Of a stretch of 24,618 nt of DNA, positions 14,192-21,490 are shown piece by piece. The translations under genes were made by a program, and so were the position numbers. How positions within the stretch are numbered: the first letter of the stretch is position 1; each line of letters begins with the position of its first letter. This stretch comes from Minisyncoccota bacterium (lineage in GTDB: Bacteria > Patescibacteriota > Minisyncoccia > Phycocordibacterales > GCA-2747955): positions 1-24,618 of the forward strand of contig CALLVB010000034.1 in NCBI GenBank assembly GCA_938010795.1, written 5' to 3'. Under the pieces are notes generated by a model, which saw nothing but the letters and a program-made list of their open reading frames with translations, was not told where the DNA came from and did no database searches.

Positions 14192-14899
14192 ATGTTATTT
14201 CTAATTGCAGGGACACATTTTGATAAACGGAAAGCGGCGAGTGATAAATTGATCGACACACTTGTTACCAAGCGACCTGATGCTAATCAGGTTTTGTTTG
14301 ATGATCAAAATTTTTCCGCACCGAGGTTTCTCGAAACCATTGAAGGCGCTGGGTTGTTTGAATCAAAAAATATTGTTATCTGTCGTGGGGTATTAGAGGA
14401 TAAAGACGGACGGGACGTAGTGATGGATAAACTAGAGGAGCTGCAGAATTCTAATAACGCATTTGTATTTATTGAAAACAAACTACTTAAAACCACCTCA
14501 AACAAATTTGAAAAGTTTGGAGCGACCGTACACCTATTTGAATCGGCTGAAAAAAAACAGGAGTTTAATATTTTCTCTCTCACTGATCTACTTGCGAACA
14601 AAAAGAAAAAAGATTTATGGGTAAAGTACCACGAAGCAAAAAACAAAGGTGTAGCTGACGAAGAATTACATGGGGTGTTTTTATGGCAACTTAAAGCACT
14701 GGCGCTCGCCTTCTCTACCACCCAAGCGAAGTCTGGATTAAAACCGTTTGCATACAACAAAGCAAAAACTGCTTCGAAAAACTGGACTCAAAAAGAAGTA
14801 TTCAAAGCGCAGAAAAAATTGATACAAAATTACCACGAAACACGTCGTGGGAATTTAAATTTTTCTCTTTCTATAGAACAGTTTATTTTATCTCTGTAA
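14192..14899 (+). CDS. holA: Probable DNA polymerase III delta subunit (HolA-like)
   Basis: HolA opens the beta clamp as part of the clamp loader. The 235-residue protein begins MLFLIAGTHFDKRKA, similar to the N-terminal strand and P-loop-like remnant of delta subunits. It continues with the expected pattern: FLETIEGAGLFESKNIVICRG (about 46-66), NAFVFIENKLLKTTSNKFEKF, and a C-terminal helical collar with HGVFLWQLKALAL and IQNYHETRRGNLNFSLSIEQFIL. Typical HolA has about 330-340 residues, so this is a short form. The assignment rests on pattern and on the nearby dnaN and dnaA. Its 3' end overlaps the convergent gene ending at 14883 by 17 bases. Confidence 0.65.
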   Translation: MLFLIAGTHFDKRKAASDKLIDTLVTKRPDANQVLFDDQNFSAPRFLETIEGAGLFESKNIVICRGVLEDKDGRDVVMDKLEELQNSNNAFVFIENKLLKTTSNKFEKFGATVHLFESAEKKQEFNIFSLTDLLANKKKKDLWVKYHEAKNKGVADEELHGVFLWQLKALALAFSTTQAKSGLKPFAYNKAKTASKNWTQKEVFKAQKKLIQNYHETRRGNLNFSLSIEQFILSL

Positions 14900-15329
14900 T
14901 CTCAATACCAATATTGGCTCGAGACACCTCTGCAATATGTAGGGGTTTTATTTTTTCATATCGGACCCACTCGTGGTGGTCATGATGTTTAAAATCGGTT
15001 TTGCTAAACACATACACATAACCAACTTGATCCTCACCAACTCTTTCTAGGATATTTTTACTCGCAAACAAACTCACTTTAAAATCATCATCCACACCAC
15101 ACCACACCACACCACAACGAATCGATTCGTTGTTTGTTGGGTTAAATAATGAGAAAAATGTAGGGATGCTAATTTCTTGTGAAACAAAGACGGTTGGGTC
15201 CCCATCTGGTTTCCCAAAGTTATATCCTTGTCTTGGCTCGAGCTCTTGAACCAAGGTATCTGATCCATGAAAAACATATTCTCTTGTTTTTTCCAAGTCT
15301 TGTAAAAATTTATAATTTTTAAGCCTCAT
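14883..15329 (-). CDS. Possible ADP-ribosyltransferase-fold protein
   Basis: The 148-residue protein has an N-terminal YVFHGSDTLVQELEPRQG (18-35), with H21-G-S resembling the first motif of ADP-ribosyltransferase-like folds. A strand PTVFVSQE follows, then GYVYVFSKTDF (103-113) and EWVRYEKIKPL, where E120 could be the third motif. The resemblance is by eye and the function is unproven; no KptA-type Arg/His signature is seen. Codons 71-79 lie on a (CCACA)5 pentanucleotide repeat; gain or loss of one unit would shift the frame. The start codon overlaps the end of the upstream 2H gene by 11 bases, so it is the last gene of the mazG-2H operon. Confidence 0.55.
   Translation of the reverse strand: MRLKNYKFLQDLEKTREYVFHGSDTLVQELEPRQGYNFGKPDGDPTVFVSQEISIPTFFSLFNPTNNESIRCGVVWCGVDDDFKVSLFASKNILERVGEDQVGYVYVFSKTDFKHHDHHEWVRYEKIKPLHIAEVSRANIGIEITEIK
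15092..15116 (+). repeat. (CCACA)5 short tandem repeat inside a coding region
   Basis: Five perfect copies of a five-base unit lie in the ADP-ribosyltransferase-like gene (TGTGG units on its coding strand, encoding the CGVVWCGV region). Unit-number changes would cause frameshifts. Confidence 0.9.
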
Positions 15330-15816
15330 GATTAAACAAAATATTTTCTAGTTCTTTGTTATTAATGGTTTTGGAAAGATTGGTGAGTTCTTCTTGTGAG
15401 GTTAAATCAATACCTATGTTTGATTGTTTTGTATAGAGTGTAATATGTGCGGGTTGTGTTGGAATATTTACATTAAACATATTGTTAAAATCATTAAAAT
15501 ATTCTTCTAAATTTTTGGTTTCGACCATTACCACAACAGTCCTCTTGTTTTCTTGCTCACAAAACCGAAGCTCTGGTTTAAAACCGGTGTATTCTATTTG
15601 GTTTGTTTTTACAAAATTATTAAAGTGATTGATGATTTCCTCATGAGATATTTCAGGGTGTGCTTCTTTTGTTTTTATAATACAGTGAATGCTCATATGA
15701 AACTCATCTTTTAATACCAGTGTTTCTCTCTCAACAACTAGTTGTTTTGGCAACTCAAAAGTAAGTGGTGTGTTCAATCCTATGTATTTATCTGAAAATT
15801 TATATTCTAATTTCAT
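15319..15816 (-). CDS. 2H phosphoesterase-like protein
   Basis: The 165-residue protein has two H-x-S/T motifs, H40-M-S42 in FHMSIHCI and H124-I-T126 in PAHITLYT. They are 84 residues apart and each lies on a predicted strand, which is the hallmark of the 2H (LigT/CPDase-like) phosphoesterases. These enzymes open cyclic phosphates or cut 2',5' and related bonds in RNA or nucleotides. The motifs are seen; the substrate is unknown. Length fits the superfamily. The ATG is 2 bases after the mazG stop, and the 3' end overlaps the next gene by 11 bases, so the three genes form one operon with coupled translation. A nucleotide- or RNA-processing role together with its neighbours is inferred. Confidence 0.7.
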   Translation of the reverse strand: MKLEYKFSDKYIGLNTPLTFELPKQLVVERETLVLKDEFHMSIHCIIKTKEAHPEISHEEIINHFNNFVKTNQIEYTGFKPELRFCEQENKRTVVVMVETKNLEEYFNDFNNMFNVNIPTQPAHITLYTKQSNIGIDLTSQEELTNLSKTINNKELENILFNHEA

Positions 15817-15818
15817 TT

Positions 15819-16127
15819 TTATGACTTAAACCTTTCTTTAATGATTTTCATCTTTGCAACCAACTTGTCCTCAAGATCAATATCCATTCGTTCAGCAAGT
15901 GCAAAGGTTGCGAGAATCACATCTGCCATTTCTGATCCTGCATCTGAAAATGTTTTTCCATTTACTTGTTTACCAAGCTCCCCTAAAACTGACTGTGTTA
16001 CCTCTCCAAGCTCCTCTTGAACCTTGAGTAGTTGCGCCATAATTTGTTCATCTGATGTTCCACCAAGCACACCTGTAAATACCGGTTCTAGTTCTTTTTG
16101 AAATTCTTGGATTTGTTTGATGTTCAT
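15819..16127 (-). CDS. MazG-like nucleotide pyrophosphohydrolase
   Basis: The 102-residue protein has the all-alpha MazG/dUTPase metal-binding pattern: E38, E39 and E42 in VQEELGEV, and E66/D69 in SEMADVILATFALAERMDIDLEDKL at 65-89. These enzymes hydrolyse (d)NTPs or related nucleotides to monophosphate and pyrophosphate, as house-cleaning or in phage-linked nucleotide control. It is the single-domain short form. It heads an operon with the 2H phosphoesterase (2-base gap). No clear Shine-Dalgarno or promoter precedes it; read-through from dnaN across the hairpin at 16200-16248 is possible. Confidence 0.82.
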   Translation of the reverse strand: MNIKQIQEFQKELEPVFTGVLGGTSDEQIMAQLLKVQEELGEVTQSVLGELGKQVNGKTFSDAGSEMADVILATFALAERMDIDLEDKLVAKMKIIKERFKS

Positions 16128-16199
16128 ATGGTTTGTTTTTTGCTTAAATTTTCCAATAACCTCAACGGGTTATATCTAGATGAAATTCAAGGAAGTGAG

Positions 16200-16248
16200 T
16201 TTGTGGTTTGTGAGGGTGTACCTTTTTGTACAGCGAGCAAACCACAAA
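16200..16248. other. Long hairpin between dnaN and the mazG operon
   Basis: TTTGTGGTTTG and CAAACCACAAA form 11 perfect pairs; inside them TGTAC/GTACA form 5 more around a six-base loop, with an internal loop between. Neither strand has a following U-run, so it is not a standard terminator. It may stabilise the dnaN mRNA 3' end or partly attenuate read-through into mazG. Confidence 0.7.
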
Positions 16249-16275
16249 CGAAACTGACGCAGAAGTTCGCTAGAT

Positions 16276-17385
16276 TTACTTGTTGAGGGGCATTACGATA
16301 TATGTGAATCCAGATTTAGGTACAGTTTCAATCTTAAGCGGTCTATTTGCCTCTGTAAAGCTCATCTCTACTGAATCTGTACGAATGGATCCAAACACAT
16401 CTTGGATGTATCTGTGGTTAAATTTAATCATCATGTCGTCACCCTCAAGTGCAGCATCAATTTTTGATTGATTTTGCCCCACATCTTTGTTTTGTGTGTA
16501 GAACGCAAATAGTTTTTCTTTTGGTTTCACTTCAATAGAAACCTCATGGAATTGATCAGAGAACACACCAATTAATTTTAATGTATCTTGCATATCTGAT
16601 TTCAAGATAACTGCTGAAGTATTTTTCTCTGTAGGAATTAGTTGTTTATAGTCTGGGAAATTTCCAGAGACTAGTCGTGATGTTATATATACCTCATCTG
16701 TTGAGAATGAAATTTGATTGTCAGTGTAGGTAATTAACATTTCCATCTCATCATCAATTCGTTCAACCATTCGTGTAATAAGATCTGCTGAGGTGATTGG
16801 AAGTAATAGTGAAAAATCTTCTAATTCTGATTGCAGTGGTAACCTCTTCTCAGCGAGCCTAAACCCGTCAGTACACACAAAGTACATGTCTGTCCCTTCT
16901 TTGTAAATAAATACTGATGAAAGCTCTGGTTTGATGTTTGAGTGAGCTGCACAGAATGATACCGAACCAATCCCTTCTGATATTTGTTTAATTGGTAGTG
17001 CAAGAGAATTACCATCTGTTATATAAGGGGTTGTTGGAAAATCGTCGTGAGGAATTGTTTTGATTGTTGTTGAGTTTTGTTTGGTAACTACAGAAAGGTT
17101 TCCGTCTTCAAGAGAACATTCAATTCCTTCTTGTGAATTCTTGTTTCCAGCAACTACTTTAGAAAAAATCTCTACCGGTACAGCAACCGTTCCCTCTTCT
17201 GTAACCTGTGCTGGAATTTCTACTTGAGTAGCTACGTCGATGTTTGTTGTTTGGATTACAAGTTTATTATTCTCTGCTGTAATAAGAAAACATCCTAATA
17301 CTTTTAGTTCTTGATTCTTGGAACTTGTTAAGGCAGTTTGTTCAAGTGCTCTTGTAAGTTTATTTTGTACACAGACGAATTTCAT
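16276..17385 (-). CDS. dnaN: DNA polymerase III beta subunit (sliding clamp) DnaN
   Basis: DnaN forms the dimeric ring that tethers DNA polymerase III to DNA. The 369-residue protein has the family's usual length and three-domain layout: the N-terminal MKFVCVQNKLTRALEQT, SNIKPELSSVFIY in the middle domain, FVCTDGFRLAEKR, RLVSGNFPDYKQLIP and the C-terminal GFTYIVMPLNK. It lies downstream of dnaA in the same orientation, the classic bacterial origin order. The ATG follows a TATAAT (17412-17417, minus strand) by 26 bases, with no Shine-Dalgarno site. Confidence 0.95.
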   Translation of the reverse strand: MKFVCVQNKLTRALEQTALTSSKNQELKVLGCFLITAENNKLVIQTTNIDVATQVEIPAQVTEEGTVAVPVEIFSKVVAGNKNSQEGIECSLEDGNLSVVTKQNSTTIKTIPHDDFPTTPYITDGNSLALPIKQISEGIGSVSFCAAHSNIKPELSSVFIYKEGTDMYFVCTDGFRLAEKRLPLQSELEDFSLLLPITSADLITRMVERIDDEMEMLITYTDNQISFSTDEVYITSRLVSGNFPDYKQLIPTEKNTSAVILKSDMQDTLKLIGVFSDQFHEVSIEVKPKEKLFAFYTQNKDVGQNQSKIDAALEGDDMMIKFNHRYIQDVFGSIRTDSVEMSFTEANRPLKIETVPKSGFTYIVMPLNK

Positions 17386-17676
17386 AATCTTATATATATA
17401 TTATTACTATTATTATACACGGTGGAAAAGTAGATAACTCAAGATGGAGCCTAATTAACAATCTATCTTGGTTGTTACTTTTTATTTTTGTTGTTTATAA
17501 GTTATACCAATTGGTGGGTAAAACTTTTTATCAAAACATTTAAATGAACTTATCCAACCCCTCTCCACACCAACACATTTTCTTATACACAGACTTACTC
17601 GATACTTTCACACAGACTTTTCCCCTGACCACAAAACGGAACCCTCTTTTTGTCTAGAGTGGTCGGTTTTACATCT
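17386..17676. other. Putative oriC region between dnaA and dnaN
   Basis: The 291-base gap has no credible gene. It is AT-rich next to dnaN (17386-17420 and about 17475-17510). It contains one good DnaA box, TTATACACA (17583-17591), and weaker matches at 17550-17558 (TTATCCAAC) and 17606-17614 (TTTCACACA). A GACCAC/GTGGTC dyad lies near the dnaA stop. The gene order rnpA-rpmH-dnaA-dnaN supports an origin here or in the rpmH-dnaA gap. Confidence 0.6.
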
Positions 17677-19023
17677 CTAAAACATTGACCGAATTGCATC
17701 TAGGTCTTGAACCAACTGAGGGTTCTTTTCTAGATCTTCTCGTACTTTGTCACAGGAGTGCATTACTGTTGTGTGATCCCGACCACCCAGTTTCTCACCA
17801 ATAGTTGGGAATGAGATTTTGAAGTCTTCTCTAAGAATATACATAATCAACTGACGAGGTTTTACAAACTCCTTCTTTCGAATTTTTCGGTATACGTTTT
17901 CCTCAGCGATGTTGTAGTAGTCTGAAACAATTTTTACTACTTCTTCTACTTTAAGAACTTTTTTCTTTTTAATATTGTTTTTAACAAGATCTTTTACCTC
18001 ATTAAGGCTTATCTCTCTTCCCTTCATCTCTGATTTAAGAAGAATTGAGTTAAATACTCCCTCTAGTTCACGGATATTTCCGTTTACTGCTGTTGCAACA
18101 AAGTCGATGATCTTGTCAGAAAGGAACAGAGAGTTCATCTCAGCCTTTCTTTTAAGGATTTGCACTCGTGATTCATAGTCAGGGGCCTGTACATCTACTG
18201 CCATTCCTGCATTAAATCGTGATCGTAACCTATCTTCGATGTCTTGGATTTGGTTTGGGTGTTTATCAGACGAAAGAATAATCATCTTGTTGTTATTGTA
18301 GAGATAATTAAATAGGTGGAATAGTTCTTCTTGGGTTTTTTCTTTTTTAGATAAGAAGTGAACATCATCAATAATGAGTACATCGTATTTTCGGTACTTG
18401 TTTTTAAAATCGTTTGCTTTGTTTGATTTTCCTACCTGCTCAACAACCTCCATTTGGAACTTGTCAGTTGTAAGGTAGAACACTTTCTTTTCTGGAAACT
18501 CCTTTTTAATATGGTTTCCAACCGCTTGGATAAGGTGGGTTTTACCAAACCCAGTATTTCCATAAATAAAGTATGGGTTGTACGCTGTTTCTGGAAATTT
18601 TTTAATAATTGCTTGTGCTGCAGAATACGCAACCTCGTTAAAGTCCCCCACTACGAATGTATCAAAGGTGTATCGTGGGTTGAGGTTGTCTGTCTTGTTA
18701 ATGTATAAATTATCAAGGGGTAGTTTGTTGTTAATTGAAATAACTTGTTTATCAGCTTTCGCTTTTTTTTCTTTCTTTTCAATGACAAAATCGATGTTTC
18801 TTATTGTTGCATCTACAACAATAAGGTTTTTAAGAATTATTTTTTCAAATTTTTCTGAAAGCCAGTTTTTTACAAATTGGTTTGGGACTGCAAGTGTTAC
18901 TGACCCACTTTCTACTTTTGAAATATAGATATCTTTGAACCAGGTGTTGTAGTTTGCTTTCGATACTTCCAATTCAATATTGGCTGCTGCTTTCTCCCAT
19001 AAGCTTTTGTAGGTGTTTGTCAT
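17677..19023 (-). CDS. dnaA: Chromosomal replication initiator DnaA
   Basis: DnaA binds TTATCCACA-type boxes, opens the origin and loads the helicase. In the 448-residue protein, domain I is at 1-80 and a short lysine-rich linker is at 80-110. The AAA+ core carries Walker A GNTGFGKTHL (155-164) and Walker B LIIDDVHF (216-223), followed by RLRSRF and the arginine-finger region. The C-terminal domain IV holds the DnaA signature GGRDHTTVMHSCDKV (413-427). The linker (domain II) is short, as in compact genomes. A TATAAT lies at 19066-19071 on the minus strand, giving a leader of roughly 35 bases with no Shine-Dalgarno site. Two perfect DnaA boxes upstream suggest autoregulation. Confidence 0.97.
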   Translation of the reverse strand: MTNTYKSLWEKAAANIELEVSKANYNTWFKDIYISKVESGSVTLAVPNQFVKNWLSEKFEKIILKNLIVVDATIRNIDFVIEKKEKKAKADKQVISINNKLPLDNLYINKTDNLNPRYTFDTFVVGDFNEVAYSAAQAIIKKFPETAYNPYFIYGNTGFGKTHLIQAVGNHIKKEFPEKKVFYLTTDKFQMEVVEQVGKSNKANDFKNKYRKYDVLIIDDVHFLSKKEKTQEELFHLFNYLYNNNKMIILSSDKHPNQIQDIEDRLRSRFNAGMAVDVQAPDYESRVQILKRKAEMNSLFLSDKIIDFVATAVNGNIRELEGVFNSILLKSEMKGREISLNEVKDLVKNNIKKKKVLKVEEVVKIVSDYYNIAEENVYRKIRKKEFVKPRQLIMYILREDFKISFPTIGEKLGGRDHTTVMHSCDKVREDLEKNPQLVQDLDAIRSMF

Positions 19024-19118
19024 CGTTTCTGTGTAAGTTAGTTATTAACAATTTGAATGTGAATCATTATAGCCAAGGTGTTACATACCCGGTATTGACA
19101 GTTTTTATACGGAAAACT

Positions 19119-19146
19119 GGGTGTAACTTGTGGATAAGTTATACCC
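19119..19146. promoter_or_regulatory. DnaA box inside a dyad, upstream of dnaA and rpmH
   Basis: GGGTGTAACTT and AAGTTATACCC (10 of 11 matching) flank GTGGAT, and the perfect DnaA box TGTGGATAA (19129-19137) straddles the centre. It lies about 100 bases before dnaA. Confidence 0.65.
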
Positions 19147-19173
19147 ACGATGTCAAAGTTACATCTTGAATAT

Positions 19174-19182
19174 TGTGGATAA
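19174..19182 (+). promoter_or_regulatory. Second perfect DnaA box, next to the rpmH promoter
   Basis: TGTGGATAA in the same orientation as the box at 19129, 45 bases away, and 4 bases before the probable rpmH -10 (TATAGA, 19187-19192). DnaA bound here could repress rpmH or help origin opening. Confidence 0.65.
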
Positions 19183-19229
19183 ATTGTATAGAATGCGCGC
19201 ACTAATTACCTAAACTAATTACATATCCC

Positions 19230-19364
19230 ATGTCACAAACATACAAACCAAAGAACAAGAAGCGAAAGACTACTCATGGTTTTCTTGTGCGAATGCGAAA
19301 GAGCTCAGGGAAGAACGTAATCCTTCGGCGGCTTCGAAAAGGACGAAAGAAACTATCAGTATAA
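19230..19364 (+). CDS. rpmH: 50S ribosomal protein L34
   Basis: L34 is the small basic protein of the large ribosomal subunit. This 44-residue gene begins MSQTYKPKNKKRKTTHGF and ends LRRLRKGRKKLSV, the family's conserved ends, at exactly the usual length. It is divergent from dnaA and followed by rnpA, the classic arrangement next to bacterial origins. No Shine-Dalgarno sequence precedes the ATG. The probable -10 TATAGA (19187-19192), 4 bases after a DnaA box, would give a leader of about 30 bases. A terminator separates it from rnpA. Confidence 0.96.
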   Translation: MSQTYKPKNKKRKTTHGFLVRMRKSSGKNVILRRLRKGRKKLSV

Positions 19365-19368
19365 GAAC

Positions 19369-19397
19369 AAAGAGACGCACATGCGTCTCTTTTTCTT
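19369..19397 (+). terminator. Terminator between rpmH and rnpA
   Basis: AAAGAGACGC and GCGTCTCTTT pair perfectly around a four-base loop (ACAT), followed by TTTTTC. The T-rich tail runs directly into the rnpA extended -10. Confidence 0.85.
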
Positions 19398-19406
19398 TGC
19401 TACAAT
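19398..19406 (+). promoter_or_regulatory. Extended -10 promoter of rnpA (leaderless)
   Basis: TG-C-TACAAT ends 9 bases before the rnpA ATG at 19416, right after the rpmH terminator. Confidence 0.6.
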
Positions 19407-19415
19407 AAGTTTATT

Positions 19416-19724
19416 ATGTTTCCTAAATCACAAAGACTCAATAGTGTGCTCTTCTCTGCAACCTTTAGTCAAGGGAAGAAAATTCATGCACCAGGGTTTT
19501 TTATTGCATATAAAGATGCTCCAGATCATACCCCAGCACGGTTCACTGCTGTTGTTCCTAAAAAACTAGCGAAGCTTGCTGTGCGACGTAATAGGTTTAA
19601 GAGAAAAGCACTCCACTATATTAAAGAGTTAGATTTACCAGAACACGGAATATACGTTATTGTGTTTAAAGAACTCAAAGCTCCTTTCTCTCAATTAGAC
19701 GAGTTGTTTAAAAAACTGAAATAG
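19416..19724 (+). CDS. rnpA: Ribonuclease P protein component RnpA
   Basis: RnpA is the protein subunit of RNase P, which trims the 5' ends of precursor tRNAs. The 102-residue protein has the diagnostic RNR motif AVRRNRFKRKALHYI (54-68) and the RFTAVVPKKLAK strand before it; length is near the lower end of the family. It follows rpmH but has its own promoter, so the two are not simply co-transcribed. The gene ends ahead of a bidirectional terminator shared with convergent guaA. Confidence 0.92.
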   Translation: MFPKSQRLNSVLFSATFSQGKKIHAPGFFIAYKDAPDHTPARFTAVVPKKLAKLAVRRNRFKRKALHYIKELDLPEHGIYVIVFKELKAPFSQLDELFKKLK

Positions 19725-19761
19725 GTATCCAGGTTTTCAGTCCCACATATTTTTTAAAAAG

Positions 19762-19800
19762 AAAAAGCCCGACATCTATTAATAAATGTCGGGCTTTTAG
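19762..19800 (+). terminator. Bidirectional terminator between rnpA and guaA
   Basis: AAAAGCCCGACAT and ATGTCGGGCTTTT form 13 perfect pairs, with T-runs on both strands. Confidence 0.9.
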
Positions 19801-19806
19801 TTTGTG

Positions 19807-21327
19807 TTATTGCCACTCTGTGGTGGCACTCGGCTTGTCTGTTGGGTCGATCCAAACACGATTAATCCCAGGAATTTGTGTAAGAGCTGACTTGAGCTCT
19901 TCTACAATAGTCTGTTCAAAATAGACTCCTTTGGCAGTCATGAAGTCTGTGGTAATGACCCCTCTGATCAAGGCAGCATGTGTATAATCACGCGCATCTC
20001 CTTTAATCCCGACAGTTTGAGGTCCCAAACCTACGACAAATTGAGCAACATTCTCTCCAGTTTTTTCAAGGATTGGCATTGCTACTCGATCAACCTCACG
20101 TAATAAGTTCAACTTATCACATGTGACCTCACCAAGAATTCGAATCAAAAGACCTGGTCCAGGAAAAGGTGAACGATTGGTCACAGAGTCTGGAAGATTT
20201 AGTGATCTAGCCAATTCACGAACCTCGTATTTAAAAAGTCCACTCAGAGGTTCAATCTGTTGTGTGTCACCAAAGTCTAAGCCTGTGTTGTGGTGAGTTT
20301 TAATTACCTCACCTCCAGTCTTACCAGATTCAATCAAGTCTGTCGCCAAGGTGCCTTGCGCAACAATAAAACCATCACCTAAAGACTGCATCGCATCAAC
20401 CAAGGCCTTTTTATAGACTGGTTGAAAAGCTTTGCGTTTATCTTCAGGGTCGGTAATACCAGCAAGTACCGTCAGGACCTCTTGGCTAATATCAACAAAC
20501 TGTAAAGAAATTCCGGCAGCATGTAGATGTTTGCTGATAAGGTCTCTTTCGCCATGACGTAAGTTATTAGCATCAAGACAAATACCAAAGACTCGATCAG
20601 GACCAAGGGCTTCACGACATAGTGCAGCAAGTACTGTTGAATCAACCCCACCGCTTGCACCTAGACCAACCTTTTCATGAGGGCCCACTTGTTCAGCGAT
20701 TTGTTGAATCAGTGTAGTTTTCATATTGAAGGCATCCCAGTCTTGTTTGCAATCACAAATAAAAAGAAAGTTCTCCAGTATCTGTTGTCCTTTGGTCGAT
20801 TGAGTGACCTCTGGATGAAACTGTACACCAAAAAATTTTTCTTCTGGGCCCTGCATGGCAGCTAAGGCACCGGTTTTATCAGTAGCGATCTTTTTCCAAC
20901 CTTTAGGTAGTTTTGAAACAGTGTCGCCGTGGCTTGCCCAGACGTCTTGTGTATCACTGAGGCCGTCAAAAAGTGGACTCAGAGAAACAAGTGAGATCTG
21001 TTCGGTCCCAAAACCTGGACTTTGATTGCTGACCTGTCCGCCAAAGTGTTTGGCAAGAGCTTGCATTCCATAACAGATACCTAATATAGGCACACCTGCA
21101 TCGAAAACTCCTTGGGGGATTTGAGGTGCATTTTGGTTATTTACACTTTTGTTCCCACCAGACAAGATGATTGCTTTCGGTGTGTAGTCCTCGAGCCATT
21201 GTTGCGCTTTTGCTGGTGAGAGCAAAGCTGAACGATAACCCATCTCACGTAAAGAGCGAGTAATAATTTGAGAGTATTGTGAACCAAAATCTACAATAAG
21301 AATTGAGGGTGATGTAATGGATGTCAT
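19807..21327 (-). CDS. guaA: GMP synthase (glutamine-hydrolysing) GuaA
   Basis: GuaA converts XMP to GMP using ATP and glutamine-derived ammonia. In the 506-residue protein, the N-terminal class I glutamine amidotransferase has the triad C85 (GICYGMQ), H171 and E173 (FHPEV). The ATP pyrophosphatase domain starts with SGGVDS (225-230), and the dimerisation domain ends with the typical DPTDKPSATTEWQ. Length is normal. The start at 21327 is chosen because GAAAGG lies 8 bases upstream and MTSITSPSILIVDFGSQ fits the family; a TTG further up is unlikely. Unlike most housekeeping genes here it has a ribosome site, and it looks somewhat more GC-rich than its neighbours. No other purine gene is nearby, so salvage use of XMP is possible. 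Confidence 0.95.
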   Translation of the reverse strand: MTSITSPSILIVDFGSQYSQIITRSLREMGYRSALLSPAKAQQWLEDYTPKAIILSGGNKSVNNQNAPQIPQGVFDAGVPILGICYGMQALAKHFGGQVSNQSPGFGTEQISLVSLSPLFDGLSDTQDVWASHGDTVSKLPKGWKKIATDKTGALAAMQGPEEKFFGVQFHPEVTQSTKGQQILENFLFICDCKQDWDAFNMKTTLIQQIAEQVGPHEKVGLGASGGVDSTVLAALCREALGPDRVFGICLDANNLRHGERDLISKHLHAAGISLQFVDISQEVLTVLAGITDPEDKRKAFQPVYKKALVDAMQSLGDGFIVAQGTLATDLIESGKTGGEVIKTHHNTGLDFGDTQQIEPLSGLFKYEVRELARSLNLPDSVTNRSPFPGPGLLIRILGEVTCDKLNLLREVDRVAMPILEKTGENVAQFVVGLGPQTVGIKGDARDYTHAALIRGVITTDFMTAKGVYFEQTIVEELKSALTQIPGINRVWIDPTDKPSATTEWQ

Positions 21328-21359
21328 GTCATGAACCTTTCTTGGTGTATTTGACAAAT

Positions 21360-21398
21360 TCTATAACACTTGTAAAAGTGCAACTTCGTAAGTTATAG
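21360..21398 (-). promoter_or_regulatory. guaA promoter with nested dyads
   Basis: On the minus strand TG-T-TATAGA (21360-21368) is an extended -10. Around it lie CACTT/AAGTG (21367-21380), AACTT/AAGTT (21382-21394) and an outer CTATAAC/GTTATAG (21361-21367, 21392-21398), suggesting a regulator site. Confidence 0.4.
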
Positions 21399-21451
21399 CA
21401 TATTAGAATAAGAAGTCTATTTGTGTTGTTTGGTGGATAGAGGTTTGTTCT

Positions 21452-21460
21452 TGGTATACT
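21452..21460 (+). promoter_or_regulatory. Extended -10 promoter of the SDR gene
   Basis: TG-G-TATACT ends 30 bases before the ATG at 21491; the leader has no ribosome site. Confidence 0.45.
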
Positions 21461-21490
21461 GCTAGTTACTAATAGATTAATTTTATATAC

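Noticed and set aside
15092..15116. Tandem repeat as a CRISPR or other array
   Set aside because: The units are five bases with no spacers; it is a short tandem repeat within a gene.
16200..16248. Hairpin as Rho-independent terminator of dnaN
   Set aside because: No U-run follows on either strand.
21328..21357. TTG-started extension of guaA
   Set aside because: A good GAAAGG site serves the ATG at 21327; the extension covers that ribosome site and leader.
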